From Bacteroidota bacterium (GTDB lineage: Bacteria > Bacteroidota > Bacteroidia > Chitinophagales > Saprospiraceae): a stretch of 64,000 nucleotides of DNA. This document shows positions 1 through 8,922 of this stretch, in pieces. Where the stretch lies: assembly GCA_030147525.1 (NCBI GenBank), contig JASBVF010000058.1, forward strand, positions 62,001 through 126,000, written 5' to 3'. The notes under the pieces were generated by a model. That model was not told the origin of the DNA and did not search any database. It saw nothing but the letters and a program-made list of their open reading frames with translations. Both the position numbers and the translations under genes were made by a program. Each line of letters starts with the position of its first letter. The stretch's first letter is position 1.

Positions 1-3000
1 CCACCGTTAATATTTATGAAATCGACGGCAGCTACATCAACCAGACACTGACCGTAAAAGTCAAGGAAATCGTCAATTCGAATAATTGCTGGGGTAATAT
101 TTTAATAAAAGATAAACTCAAGCCGGTCATTGATTGCGTGTCGCCGCTCGTGGTAAATTGCAATGAAAATATTGCAAACGTTCCCCCGCCAACAGTCTCC
201 GACAACTGCGATCCCAATCCAGTACTTTCGCTGGCCGGCAGCCAGATTATTGACAACAATATTTGCGATGACGGTATTTTCAGAATCCAACGCACCTACA
301 CGGCATTGGATGCCTCCGGCAATCAGGCTGTCAATTGTGTGCAGGAACTGCAGGTGATTCGCCCGGCAGTAGATTTTCCGGAAGACATTGTCTGGCGCTG
401 TACGCAGTACAACACACATCCAAACATAGTAAATCCGACTGCGCTGAATCCTCAGATTACAGACACGAACCCCGCCACGACGGAAATTGACGTATCCCCT
501 ACCCTGCCAGCCAGCGTTTTGAACAACACCGGGTCAGGCGTACTGAACGTCAGCGGTTCACCCATTTGTTCGTACAACATCCTCCCGAATGATGAAATCG
601 TGACGACTTGCGGCAACAGTTTCAAAATCATCCGGACATGGACGGTGTTGGATTGGTGCACCGGTACTTTCATCACAACCGGAGTTGGAGGAGAGGACAA
701 TGTGCAGGTGATTAAAATTGAAGATAAAACAGCGCCCGTCATCACTCGCCCGCCATTTCAGGTGAGCGCAAACATACAGGCAGTCCCGCCAAACCCTTGC
801 CGTTCGCAAGGTTTGCTTTTACCACCATCCGTGACGGACAATTGCAACAGTTTCACCGTTCAGATTTTAACCCCCATCGGCGAAGCCGTTTACGTGGGTA
901 CGGACGGTTCTCAGGGTGGATTTATTCCGCCTCCAGGCCTTGGTGTCGGCAACCACAATATCACCTACATTGCAACCGATGCCTGCGGCAATCAAAGTAC
1001 GCTCAACGTAACGGTAACGGTTGTGGACAACATTTCACCAACAGCCGTCTGCGATGAACTGACGGACGTCAACCTGAACTCCAACGGAGTGGCTACCGTT
1101 TTCGCCACCACTTTCGACGATGGCAGCCTTGACAACTGCTGTATCCATCATTTTGAGGTGCGCCGCATGGATGACCCCTGCAACGACGGACACGACGACA
1201 CCGTATTTGGATCATCGGTCGTATTTTGTTGCGAGGACGTCACTAACAGCCCCGTTATGGTCGTGTTCCGGGTATTCGATTGTTACAATAATTTCAATGA
1301 CTGCATGGTGCAGGTAGTGGTAAATGACAAAATACCTCCGTTCCCTGTTTCATGCCCTTCTTCACAAAGAATTACCTGTGACACTTATGTTGACGAACTT
1401 GAATTGGAACTGGCAGCCCTCGCCGGCGATCCCGTAGCGCAAAACGAATTGCTCGATCCCGATTTTGGCACGCCTACCTTCATGGATAATTGCAGTTTTA
1501 CCCTGACTAAAAATATCAATATTTCGATCAACCAGTGCAAGGAAGGCTCCATCACCCGTACCTGGCGGGCTGTCGATTCCGGCGGGTTGCAGTCGCAGGT
1601 TTGCAGCCAAACCATCTTTGTAGATCACGTTTCCGATTGGGCGGTTACATTCCCTGCTGACATCACCGTCATCTGCGGTGATACGCTGCCAAGCTTCGGA
1701 CAGCCACAGATATTTTTTGAAACTTGTGAAATGATTGGTATTTCATACGCCGATACCGTTTTTTACTCGGTCGTTGGGGCTTGTTACAAAATCGAGCGCA
1801 CCTGGAATGTCATCAACTGGTGTGTGCTGGGTGAAGATATCGACCAGGAGGTTGTAGAATCTTCCGAACGGGCCTTCCAGATTGCATTCCCCAACGAGCC
1901 CTGTGATTTTAACGGCGATGGCAACTGCGACACCCGCACATTCAGGGACAGCTGGCGGGTTTCACCCCTCGCAAAACCCGGCGCAGCACAGGCCAACCAG
2001 GCTACCAACCCTGACACTGACCCAGACAGCGACCCCTGGGACGGTTTCATCTCCTACGTTCAAACGATCAGCGTGATCGATAACGTGGCCCCTGTTTTTG
2101 TTAGTTGTGAAATTGGTACGATCTGCATCACGGACAGCCTGAACTGTAGTGCTACCGTTGTTATACCCATGCCGGATGTAATGGATTGCAATCCGCAGGT
2201 CATCATCACGGCCAATGGGGATTTGGGAACCGGTTTTGGCCCTTTCACCAATGTAGCGCCCGGCACCTATTCCGTCACATTCACCGCCAATGATGGCTGC
2301 AACAATCAGACAAGCTGTACCACAACGTTCGAAGTAGTCGATTGTAAAAAACCAACGGTTTTCTGCATGAACGGACTGATCGTGGAGATCAACCCAGGGT
2401 CCTCCACGCCTCCGCTATCTCCCCCGATGGTAACGGTGAACGCCAGCGCACTTGATGACGGCAGTTTTGACAACTGTCCGGGCGATTTACAGTTTTCTTT
2501 TTCATCCAACGTAAACGATACGACGAACACCTACGAGTGCTACCAAATGGGCATCGACTCCGTCGAAATTTGGGTAACCGACGCCGTTGGCAATCAGGAT
2601 TTTTGTAAAACAGCCATCATCGTTCAAGCCAGCAACGGTCAATGCCCCGACGACACACTGGTTGTCAACGTGGGCGGTTTCATCGGAAACGAAAACAACG
2701 GCCCCACGGCCAACGTTACCGTCAATATGAGCGGTCAATCCAGCGGATCCATGGTTACCAGCTCCGGCGGCAGCTACAATTTTGTTGGCGTTCCCATCGG
2801 AAACGACGTGACTGTAACGCCTTACAAAGACGACAATCACCTGCAAGGTGTGACCAGCTATGACCTGGTTCTCATCAGTCAGCACATCCTGGGTATTCAG
2901 TTCCTCAATTCGCCGTACAAACGCATCGCTGCCGATGCCAACAACTCGAAAAGTATCACCACTTTCGATCTGGTGGAAATCAGGAAGTTGATTTTGTACA

Positions 3001-3884
3001 CCACCGATAAATTTCCGAACAATACCTCCTGGCGGTTTGTGGATAAAAAATTCGTATTCCCCTCCCCTGCCAATCCGTGGCTGACACCATTCCCGGAAAT
3101 CATCAACATCAACGATGTGCCGGCGGATGTTCTGGATGCAGATTTCGTGGCCATCAAAATCGGGGACGTGAACAACTCTGCCAATTTCACAGGCAGCAGT
3201 ACGGATGAACGCAGTGCTAACGAAACCCTTGTTTTTGAAACAACTGATCAACTCCTAACAGCCGGCGAAACGTACACCCTGGATTTTACCACACGCAATT
3301 TTGAAGTATCCGGGTTTCAGTTCACACTGGATTTCGATACCGACCAACTTGAGTTTGTGGAAGTTCTCCCTGCCGTGGCAGATGCCGGCAACTTCGGATT
3401 CGCACTGTTGAGAGAAGGCGCCATCACCGCAAGCTGGAATGAAGAGTACAGGAATACCCTCAGAGACGAGACAATTTTCCGACTGACTTTCCAAGCAAAA
3501 ACGGATGGCCGTTTAAGTCAAATGCTCCGGCTGGGTAGCCGGTTTACAACTGCAGAAGCTTATAGCACTGATGGATCATTGCAAAATGTGAAACTTCAGT
3601 TCAGCGGCGGTGAAAACGCAGGCGAGTTTGTGCTTTACCAGAACAAGCCCAACCCATTCAGCCGGGAGACAGTGATCGGGTTTTACTTGCCAAAACCATC
3701 GCCTGCTTCCCTGACCGTCATGGATGTTTCCGGCCGTTTGGTGAAAGAATTGAAAGGAAATTTCAACGAGGGATACCATGAATTCAGGCTAAACCGGCAG
3801 GATTTGCCCGCCAGCGGAATATTTTATTACCGTCTTGGGACACCAACCGATTCAGCCGTAAAAATGATGATGCTGACGGACTAA
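1..3884 (+). CDS. Giant secreted multi-domain protein with T9SS sorting domain (5' end outside window)
   Basis: The frame is open from base 3 with no stop, so the gene begins upstream; about 1293 residues are visible. A GTG at 138 is not a credible start because the same repeat-like sequence continues before it. The visible part is a string of cysteine-containing beta-sandwich (HYR/PKD-like) modules with recurring 'DNC' and 'DACGNQ' motifs. A dockerin-like segment follows at about residues 948-1015 (SYDLVLISQHILG, then TTFDLVEIRKLIL), then a cohesin-like stretch. The last 90 residues are a type A T9SS sorting domain (YQNKPNPF ... ASGIFYYRL). It is therefore expected to be exported across the outer membrane by type IX secretion and attached or released at the surface. 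An adhesive or matrix role is inference. A strong terminator follows at 4068. Confidence 0.85.
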   Translation, partial: TVNIYEIDGSYINQTLTVKVKEIVNSNNCWGNILIKDKLKPVIDCVSPLVVNCNENIANVPPPTVSDNCDPNPVLSLAGSQIIDNNICDDGIFRIQRTYTALDASGNQAVNCVQELQVIRPAVDFPEDIVWRCTQYNTHPNIVNPTALNPQITDTNPATTEIDVSPTLPASVLNNTGSGVLNVSGSPICSYNILPNDEIVTTCGNSFKIIRTWTVLDWCTGTFITTGVGGEDNVQVIKIEDKTAPVITRPPFQVSANIQAVPPNPCRSQGLLLPPSVTDNCNSFTVQILTPIGEAVYVGTDGSQGGFIPPPGLGVGNHNITYIATDACGNQSTLNVTVTVVDNISPTAVCDELTDVNLNSNGVATVFATTFDDGSLDNCCIHHFEVRRMDDPCNDGHDDTVFGSSVVFCCEDVTNSPVMVVFRVFDCYNNFNDCMVQVVVNDKIPPFPVSCPSSQRITCDTYVDELELELAALAGDPVAQNELLDPDFGTPTFMDNCSFTLTKNINISINQCKEGSITRTWRAVDSGGLQSQVCSQTIFVDHVSDWAVTFPADITVICGDTLPSFGQPQIFFETCEMIGISYADTVFYSVVGACYKIERTWNVINWCVLGEDIDQEVVESSERAFQIAFPNEPCDFNGDGNCDTRTFRDSWRVSPLAKPGAAQANQATNPDTDPDSDPWDGFISYVQTISVIDNVAPVFVSCEIGTICITDSLNCSATVVIPMPDVMDCNPQVIITANGDLGTGFGPFTNVAPGTYSVTFTANDGCNNQTSCTTTFEVVDCKKPTVFCMNGLIVEINPGSSTPPLSPPMVTVNASALDDGSFDNCPGDLQFSFSSNVNDTTNTYECYQMGIDSVEIWVTDAVGNQDFCKTAIIVQASNGQCPDDTLVVNVGGFIGNENNGPTANVTVNMSGQSSGSMVTSSGGSYNFVGVPIGNDVTVTPYKDDNHLQGVTSYDLVLISQHILGIQFLNSPYKRIAADANNSKSITTFDLVEIRKLILYTTDKFPNNTSWRFVDKKFVFPSPANPWLTPFPEIININDVPADVLDADFVAIKIGDVNNSANFTGSSTDERSANETLVFETTDQLLTAGETYTLDFTTRNFEVSGFQFTLDFDTDQLEFVEVLPAVADAGNFGFALLREGAITASWNEEYRNTLRDETIFRLTFQAKTDGRLSQMLRLGSRFTTAEAYSTDGSLQNVKLQFSGGENAGEFVLYQNKPNPFSRETVIGFYLPKPSPASLTVMDVSGRLVKELKGNFNEGYHEFRLNRQDLPASGIFYYRLGTPTDSAVKMMMLTD

Positions 3885-4067
3885 ACTCCTCGAATCAGGA
3901 AACTTACGCCTGACTAAAAACTTTAATGTCGGGTAAAACAGAATTTTATTTTAAATTTATTTTTAACTAATAAGTTCAACATCCATATTTTGGCAACAAT
4001 TTTGGTTTTTATGATACAATAGACACCTATTTCCGCCTATTTAAGGCTATAATCCTATGAAATGCTA

Positions 4068-4106
4068 AACCCCTTCTCCGGTGTCGGAGAAGGGGTTGCC
4101 TTTTTT
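4068..4106 (+). terminator. Rho-independent terminator
   Basis: A perfect 13-bp stem (4068-4080 with 4085-4097) around a GTGT loop is followed by a T run at 4101-4106. It lies 184 bases after the giant T9SS gene. The stem is symmetric, so it may also limit transcription from the minus-strand lipoprotein gene that ends at 4140. Confidence 0.85.
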
Positions 4107-4139
4107 AGTAAAACCAGCTGATCAGATTCAGCGCTTTTT

Positions 4140-4964
4140 TTACCACCACTTCTTGATCAGAATTTCCACTTCCGTTCCGTTAGGCAAAGTCAAAATGGCT
4201 TTCCGGTCGCAGATACCGTTTCCGTAGTTTATCATTACGGATTTATTCATCACATTTAACTCAGCCTGACCTGAAACAATCCAGGGACACAAACTCTTTT
4301 TCACCAGTGGATCTGTAATTTCGAGGGTGTAGGCATTGCCATTTCGGTTTACGCCATTAGAGCTTCCGGTGATTTCAAAAACATTGTCGAAAAAAGTGAT
4401 CGTGTTGCCACCTTCCGTTTGCGTAAGCAGGTGGTCGGCCTCCCAGGTTGCCACATCGCCATTTGGGAAAGTAACCTTACCGCCCGTCACCGTGCGGGAA
4501 AAAGTTACATTCCCATCATCGTCGAATCCTTCGTTAAGAATGGTTCTCGTTCCTTCGATCTGCGCATCGTCAATGAAAAAATCAACAAAAGTAGCCGTAC
4601 GGGACGTACCTGCCGTGATGATTTCACCGGTAACTTCCACTACGATTTTCCCTTTGCGAATGCGGCCGTTCGGTCCTTCGCATCCATCGCCAAAGTCGAT
4701 TGTGACCGTTCGGGGATAGGTTTGAAAGTCAGGGTCTGCGGTAACGGTCGGGCAATTACCGCCGCCGCCACGGGTTTCGATTGCCTCGTCCACCTGGTAA
4801 TCCACATCTTCAAAGAGGTCCTCAGCGGTGGTTTGATCTTCACTGGAAACAACAATTTGCTGGGTAGTTTCCACCGACAGGTCATTGTCTTCGTTCTTTT
4901 TACAAGCTGAAAAAAACAGGCCCATGAACAGGGCAGAAATTGCAAGCCATTTGATGGTTTTCAT
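4140..4964 (-). CDS. Putative lipoprotein of unknown function
   Basis: About 274 residues. The ATG at 4964 is chosen because it opens a typical lipoprotein signal (MKTIKWLAISALFMGLFFSAC, then KK). Longer in-frame starts up to 5081 put a non-signal sequence in front of it. After the Cys comes an acidic, Gln/Thr-rich linker, then a beta-rich body with 'TVTIDFGDGCEGPNGRIRKGK'-like sequence. I recognise this as a pattern common in Bacteroidota lipoproteins but know no function for it. It is expected to be anchored in the inner or outer membrane. It stands alone, converging with the gene at 1-3884. Confidence 0.75.
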   Translation of the reverse strand: MKTIKWLAISALFMGLFFSACKKNEDNDLSVETTQQIVVSSEDQTTAEDLFEDVDYQVDEAIETRGGGGNCPTVTADPDFQTYPRTVTIDFGDGCEGPNGRIRKGKIVVEVTGEIITAGTSRTATFVDFFIDDAQIEGTRTILNEGFDDDGNVTFSRTVTGGKVTFPNGDVATWEADHLLTQTEGGNTITFFDNVFEITGSSNGVNRNGNAYTLEITDPLVKKSLCPWIVSGQAELNVMNKSVMINYGNGICDRKAILTLPNGTEVEILIKKWW

Positions 4965-5316
4965 GTCAATCAGATTTTTGATTAAAAGTTTTTGATTAAA
5001 AAACAGAGCAGCGCTTTGATCGCCAAACCGAGGCCTCGGTCTGTGCTTCATGAAACTGCCGGGTAAAATTGAGTCATACACATGTTTGATTAAGACAAAA
5101 AGTAGACTGGCGAAATTGCCGGACGTTTAATCGATGTTTGCTTTTTTTAAAAAAAAAGAACAGAATCTCGCCGTCGGTGTAGTAACGCCCGTGGAGGATT
5201 TTACCCTAACGGAAAAGAGAAGTTAATTTCCGGGAGTGGGAGTAAAAATTACGCAAGACATTGAAATTCAGGAACTTAAAAAGAGTATCAGAAAAATGAT
5301 ACAGAGGCAGGATAAT
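4965..5316. other. Gene-free region between lipoprotein gene and gdhA terminator
   Basis: I see no credible coding frame or RNA here. The part next to 4964 is the 5' region of the lipoprotein gene, with two copies of a 'TTTTTGATTAAAA' motif at about 4975-5000. No clean TTTG/TAnnTTTG promoter could be placed. The remainder is A/T-rich with no recognisable structure. Confidence 0.5.
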
Positions 5317-5358
5317 AAAAAAGTTGACGGAAGCATTTCGCTCACCGTCAACTTTTTT
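5317..5358 (-). terminator. Rho-independent terminator after gdhA
   Basis: A perfect 14-bp inverted repeat (5317-5330 with 5345-5358) contains GTTGACGG and is flanked by A and T runs, so it works on either strand. It starts 22 bases after the stop of the minus-strand glutamate dehydrogenase gene and likely ends that operon. Confidence 0.85.
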
Positions 5359-5379
5359 CATTTCGTTCAGCACTAACCA

Positions 5380-6822
5380 CTATGGGAAGATACCCATGGA
5401 TTGGTAGTCCTGACCAATCAGCTGAATTGCATTCACAAATGCAGCTGTACGCAAGTCAATATTTTTCTCTTTCTGAATGTTGCGGGTAAAGTTGTAGGCA
5501 TTGATCATGGATTCCTCCAAACCGGAGCGCACCAGATCCACCTCATCCGCACCTTTGACAAATTTGCTGACGATCTCGACCGGCGCTTTTCTTCCGGTCA
5601 TTTGTTCGATCAATGCAATCATGTCTTCCCGGCCTTGTGCACGGTAGCGTTTGTCCATCCGTCCAAAGCGCATGTGCGAAAGGTTTTTCAACCACTCGAA
5701 GTAGGACACCGTCACACCTCCTGCGTTCAGGTAAACGTCGGGAATGATGAGTGTGCCTTTTTTCAAAAGAATTTCTTCAGCAGGAGAGGTAACTGGACCG
5801 TTCGCTGCCTCAGCTATAATTTTCGCTTTGATATTCTTTGCATTGTTGATGTTGATCACCTCTTCCAATGCTGCGGGTATCAGGATATCACACTCCAGTT
5901 CCAACACATGACCACGTTCCTCTTTCGGGAATTTTTTAGCATCGGCATAATTCATAATGGAGCCGGTTTCGGCCTTCACCTGAATCAATTTCTGAACATT
6001 GATACCTTTTTCGTTGTAGATGTAGCCATCAGCTTCACCTACAGCGATGATGACAGCGTCGCCTTCCTCCTGTGCAATCTGAGCAGAATACGAACCTACG
6101 TTACCAAAACCCTGGATAACTACTTTCTTTCCTGCAATGCCGGGCTCAAGTCCCAGTTTTTTCATGTCCTCGGCATGGTCGCATGCCTGGCGGAGGCCAT
6201 AAAAAACGCCCCTTCCGGTTGCTTCCGTTCTTCCACGGATACCGAATTGGTTAACCGGTTTACCGGTTACACAACCAGCTGCATCCAGTTCATTTTCACG
6301 CAGGGTGCGGTAGGTGTCGTAAATCCAGGCCATTTCACGCTGGCCGGTACCGTAATCCGGCGCCGGCACGTCGATAGACGGGCCGATGAAGTTACGGCGA
6401 ACCAGTTCGTAGGTGTAGCGGCGGGTGATTTTTTCGAGCGTCTCCTCGTCGTAATCCCACGGGTTGATTCTTACCCCACCCTTTGCACCGCCAAACGGTA
6501 CGTGCACGATGGCGCACTTATAGGACATCAGCGTGGCCAGGGCCATCACTTCATCCTGGTTGACGTGGTTGCTGTAACGAATACCGCCTTTGGTTGGCAG
6601 GCGGTGGTGACTGTGCTGCACACGGTAGGCCTCGATGACCTGCACTCTGAGTGCACCGGTTTTTTTATCACGAACTTCCACCGGAAAACGAATGGCGTAA
6701 ACTGCGTTGCACACCCGGATTTGATCAAGCAATCCTCTTTCGAGGCCGGTATGAGGTGCGGCTTTTTCAAAATAATTTTCAACGCTTTCATAAAATGTAA
6801 GCGTCTTTTTGACTTTACTCAT
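5380..6822 (-). CDS. gdhA: Glutamate dehydrogenase (Glu/Leu/Phe/Val dehydrogenase family)
   Basis: 480 residues. It reversibly interconverts glutamate with 2-oxoglutarate and ammonium in the cytoplasm. The family signature VPFGGAKGGVRI (residues 108-119) holds the catalytic Lys114, and LPTKGGIRY (75-83) holds a substrate-binding Lys. A Rossmann motif GFGNVG lies near residue 240. The length fits the hexameric 50-kDa class. Cofactor preference cannot be read safely. It is the last gene of a minus-strand run: its ATG overlaps the end of the ccmD-like gene by 8 bases, and a terminator follows at 5317-5358. I see no allosteric extension. Glutamate rather than leucine specificity is inferred from overall resemblance. 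Confidence 0.9.
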   Translation of the reverse strand: MSKVKKTLTFYESVENYFEKAAPHTGLERGLLDQIRVCNAVYAIRFPVEVRDKKTGALRVQVIEAYRVQHSHHRLPTKGGIRYSNHVNQDEVMALATLMSYKCAIVHVPFGGAKGGVRINPWDYDEETLEKITRRYTYELVRRNFIGPSIDVPAPDYGTGQREMAWIYDTYRTLRENELDAAGCVTGKPVNQFGIRGRTEATGRGVFYGLRQACDHAEDMKKLGLEPGIAGKKVVIQGFGNVGSYSAQIAQEEGDAVIIAVGEADGYIYNEKGINVQKLIQVKAETGSIMNYADAKKFPKEERGHVLELECDILIPAALEEVININNAKNIKAKIIAEAANGPVTSPAEEILLKKGTLIIPDVYLNAGGVTVSYFEWLKNLSHMRFGRMDKRYRAQGREDMIALIEQMTGRKAPVEIVSKFVKGADEVDLVRSGLEESMINAYNFTRNIQKEKNIDLRTAAFVNAIQLIGQDYQSMGIFP

Positions 6823-7036
6823 GATGAATAATTTGGTTCTCTAATCTGGTGAGCTTTCTGTCCAGGTAAACGAGAAAAATGACAAGCCCGATGAAAATGG
6901 CTGCAATAACGGCTACAACAACATACATTTTCCCCATGCTACGCATGAAGTCGGCGTCTTCCTGAGCCATTAAAAAGGTGAATGGAAAGAGAAAAAGGGA
7001 AAGTGTGGTGAAGGCTTTTCTTACAGCTTTTAACAT
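6815..7036 (-). CDS. Small CcmD-like membrane protein
   Basis: 73 residues from the ATG at 7036, which opens a signal-like hydrophobic segment ending in LMAQED. A second membrane helix (MYVVVAVIAAIFIGLVIFLV) follows, then a short charged tail. The order ccmB-ccsA-small membrane protein is the usual place for CcmD-family proteins in Bacteroidota, which assist heme export and handling in cytochrome c maturation. The assignment rests on context and topology, since such short proteins have little conserved sequence. The 3' end overlaps gdhA by 8 bases. Confidence 0.7.
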   Translation of the reverse strand: MLKAVRKAFTTLSLFLFPFTFLMAQEDADFMRSMGKMYVVVAVIAAIFIGLVIFLVYLDRKLTRLENQIIHHE

Positions 7037-7154
7037 GGTTTTATCATTAGGCGGATTCCTGTCCAAATTCGGGCGCTAAAGTCGGTCAAATTTTTGTTCC
7101 GGCAAAGTTTACCGCTCCGTTTCCCTGAATCTGACAAAAATATTTTTTTAAAAT

Positions 7155-8207
7155 TCATTCCTCCAGCAGGCGGTGTTTCAGGCGATTCATTCTGAAAATA
7201 AGCTGTGCCATCCACACGCCCATCAGCGTCCAACCGATAATGGCCGGGTAAAATACCATCCGCATCGTATTGTCGAGATCCTGACTTCCGAAGGCGATAT
7301 TACCGCCGGCGCCGGGATGCAGGCTGTCCGTTAATTTCGGGATGACGTACAGCAGTGGAATCAGTGTTGCGAAAGCAAAAATATTGTACACGGCACTGAT
7401 GCGAGCCTTTTTTTCCGGATCTTCAAACGAAGCACGAAGCACAAAATAAGCGCCGTAAATCAGCAATCCGACCGCCGTCATGTTTTGTTTTACATCAAAA
7501 CTCCAGTAAGCTCCCCAGGTGTGCTTGGCCCAGATGGCTCCGGTGACGAGCCCGAGAATTCCGTACAGTATGCCCACGCTCGTCAGCGCTGCGGCCTGTT
7601 CGTCATACCGCTGATCAAAGTTTCTGAGGTGCTTCACGCTGTAAACCACGGCGGAGATAAATAAAATAAACATGGCAAACCAGAGCGGCACGTGGTAGTA
7701 GGTGTTACGGATTGTTTCACCTAAAATATTTCTGAAAGGAAAAGTAATCGCCGCCTTTTCATGTAGGTTAGCGATGTCTGCATTGGGCCAGGCCGTTTCC
7801 CCCAACGCAGCATTGATACTATCCTGCGTCACGAAAACGCCGGACGGGAGTACCGAGGCGCCATCAGCCGGGCTGTCGAGGATGAGGGTGAAATCCTGCA
7901 CTTTTTTATCGACAGGCAGGAAGGCGGGAATGTCGAAGGTAAGTTTCACCAGGCGATCGTCCACCACTTCGACCCGTCGGGCAGCCAGTGCTCTTTCACT
8001 GTCCATTTTCAGCCAGGCCCTCAGTTCATTCTGAGCCTGGGTGTAAAATGAGTTGTAGCCTTTCACTTCCAGCATCACCTCCTGCCCTGTGCGAACGCTG
8101 GCAGGATTGGCTTCGAGAATCCCGGTTTTCAACGGGGTAAGCAGCCCCATGAAAAAGCTGTAAAGTACAATGACCACGCCGAGGGCTTTCCACCAATGTT
8201 TTTTCAT
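7155..8207 (-). CDS. ccsA: Cytochrome c biogenesis protein, CcmC/CcsA family
   Basis: 350 residues from the ATG at 8207 (an in-frame GTG lies at 8225). After one N-terminal helix comes a periplasmic insert of roughly 130 residues. The CcmC/CcsA core of several membrane helices follows. Its tryptophan-rich heme-handling motif is IWAKHTWGAYWSFDVK, near residue 240, with candidate heme-ligand histidines in 'TYYHVPLW' and 'DSLHPG'. The family presents heme to the periplasmic face for attachment to apocytochrome c. The gene lies between ccmB and the ccmD-like gene on the same strand. The large N-terminal periplasmic insert is longer than in classical CcmC. Confidence 0.85.
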   Translation of the reverse strand: MKKHWWKALGVVIVLYSFFMGLLTPLKTGILEANPASVRTGQEVMLEVKGYNSFYTQAQNELRAWLKMDSERALAARRVEVVDDRLVKLTFDIPAFLPVDKKVQDFTLILDSPADGASVLPSGVFVTQDSINAALGETAWPNADIANLHEKAAITFPFRNILGETIRNTYYHVPLWFAMFILFISAVVYSVKHLRNFDQRYDEQAAALTSVGILYGILGLVTGAIWAKHTWGAYWSFDVKQNMTAVGLLIYGAYFVLRASFEDPEKKARISAVYNIFAFATLIPLLYVIPKLTDSLHPGAGGNIAFGSQDLDNTMRMVFYPAIIGWTLMGVWMAQLIFRMNRLKHRLLEE

Positions 8208-8229
8208 AAAATTCAAATTTATCACTGCT

Positions 8230-8889
8230 TCAGTCCCGCCAAAGGTAAGGAAACAGCACCAATCCCAGCGCCACCAGGATCAAATCCACCGATGCCAGCA
8301 GCATGATATCACGCCCGATCATGGTGCTTTGCAACAAACCGATGGAATGTGCTGAGAGGTTTACCAGCAGCAATAGGATCGGTATCACGACCGGGAAGCT
8401 CAGAATCGCCATCAGTGTGCTCGAATTATCTGCCTTTGCGGCAATAGCCGAAACAAACGTAAACGTAATGGAAAAACCGAGGCTGCCCAGCAGCAGCGCC
8501 AATGAAAACTGCCCTGCTTCTTCCACCGGATTTCCTGCGATAAAACTCAGCGCCGAAAATGTCAAAACACTTAACAGCAGCAACAGGCTGGCATTGTACA
8601 GCATTTTTGACAACAAAATGGCAATCGGATTGGCCAGCTGGTAGTAGTAAAGCTGCCGGTGGCCGCTCTCCTGCACGAAACTTTTCACCACCGCATTGAT
8701 CGATGCGAAAAGCATGATGATCCAGAAGAGCACGTTCCAAAGTTGCGGACTGACCCGCTGAAATGAAATGTAAATGATGAAAACCGTCGAAAGTACGTAC
8801 AGCAGAATGCCGCTGAGGGCATATTTCTGCCGCCACTCGAGCTTGAATTCCTTGCGTAGCAGGAAAATTATTTCTTTGAAAAGATTCAT
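8230..8889 (-). CDS. ccmB: Heme exporter subunit CcmB
   Basis: 219 residues with about six hydrophobic segments and the CcmB start 'EIIFLLRKEFKLEWRQKYALSGILLYVLS'-type pattern: a charged amphipathic N-terminus before the first helix. CcmB is the membrane subunit of the CcmAB ABC complex, which acts with CcmC/CcmD in cytochrome c maturation. The ATPase partner gene ccmA is not in this window. It lies 22 bases before ccsA and 33 bases after kynU. A TACCTTTG element only eight bases before the ATG (8897-8904) suggests an own promoter with a very short or absent leader. Confidence 0.87.
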   Translation of the reverse strand: MNLFKEIIFLLRKEFKLEWRQKYALSGILLYVLSTVFIIYISFQRVSPQLWNVLFWIIMLFASINAVVKSFVQESGHRQLYYYQLANPIAILLSKMLYNASLLLLLSVLTFSALSFIAGNPVEEAGQFSLALLLGSLGFSITFTFVSAIAAKADNSSTLMAILSFPVVIPILLLLVNLSAHSIGLLQSTMIGRDIMLLASVDLILVALGLVLFPYLWRD

Positions 8890-8896
8890 CGGTGGG

Positions 8897-8904
8897 CAAA
8901 GGTA
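8897..8904 (-). promoter_or_regulatory. Candidate -7 promoter element for ccmB
   Basis: On the minus strand this reads TACCTTTG, a full match to the Bacteroidota TAnnTTTG box. It ends eight bases before the ccmB ATG, so a transcript from it would be almost leaderless. No TTTG -33 box sits at the usual distance, which weakens the call. Confidence 0.4.
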
Positions 8905-8922
8905 GCAGTTGCGTGACAGATT

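Noticed and set aside
2502-3251. 249-codon antisense frame within the giant T9SS gene
   Set aside because: Shadow of a dockerin-like/T9SS coding region; Val/Gly/His-rich composition without signals.
5401-6831. 476-codon open frame on the plus strand opposite gdhA
   Set aside because: It is the antisense shadow of a well-conserved glutamate dehydrogenase gene; its Phe/His/Val-rich product shows no recognisable motif.
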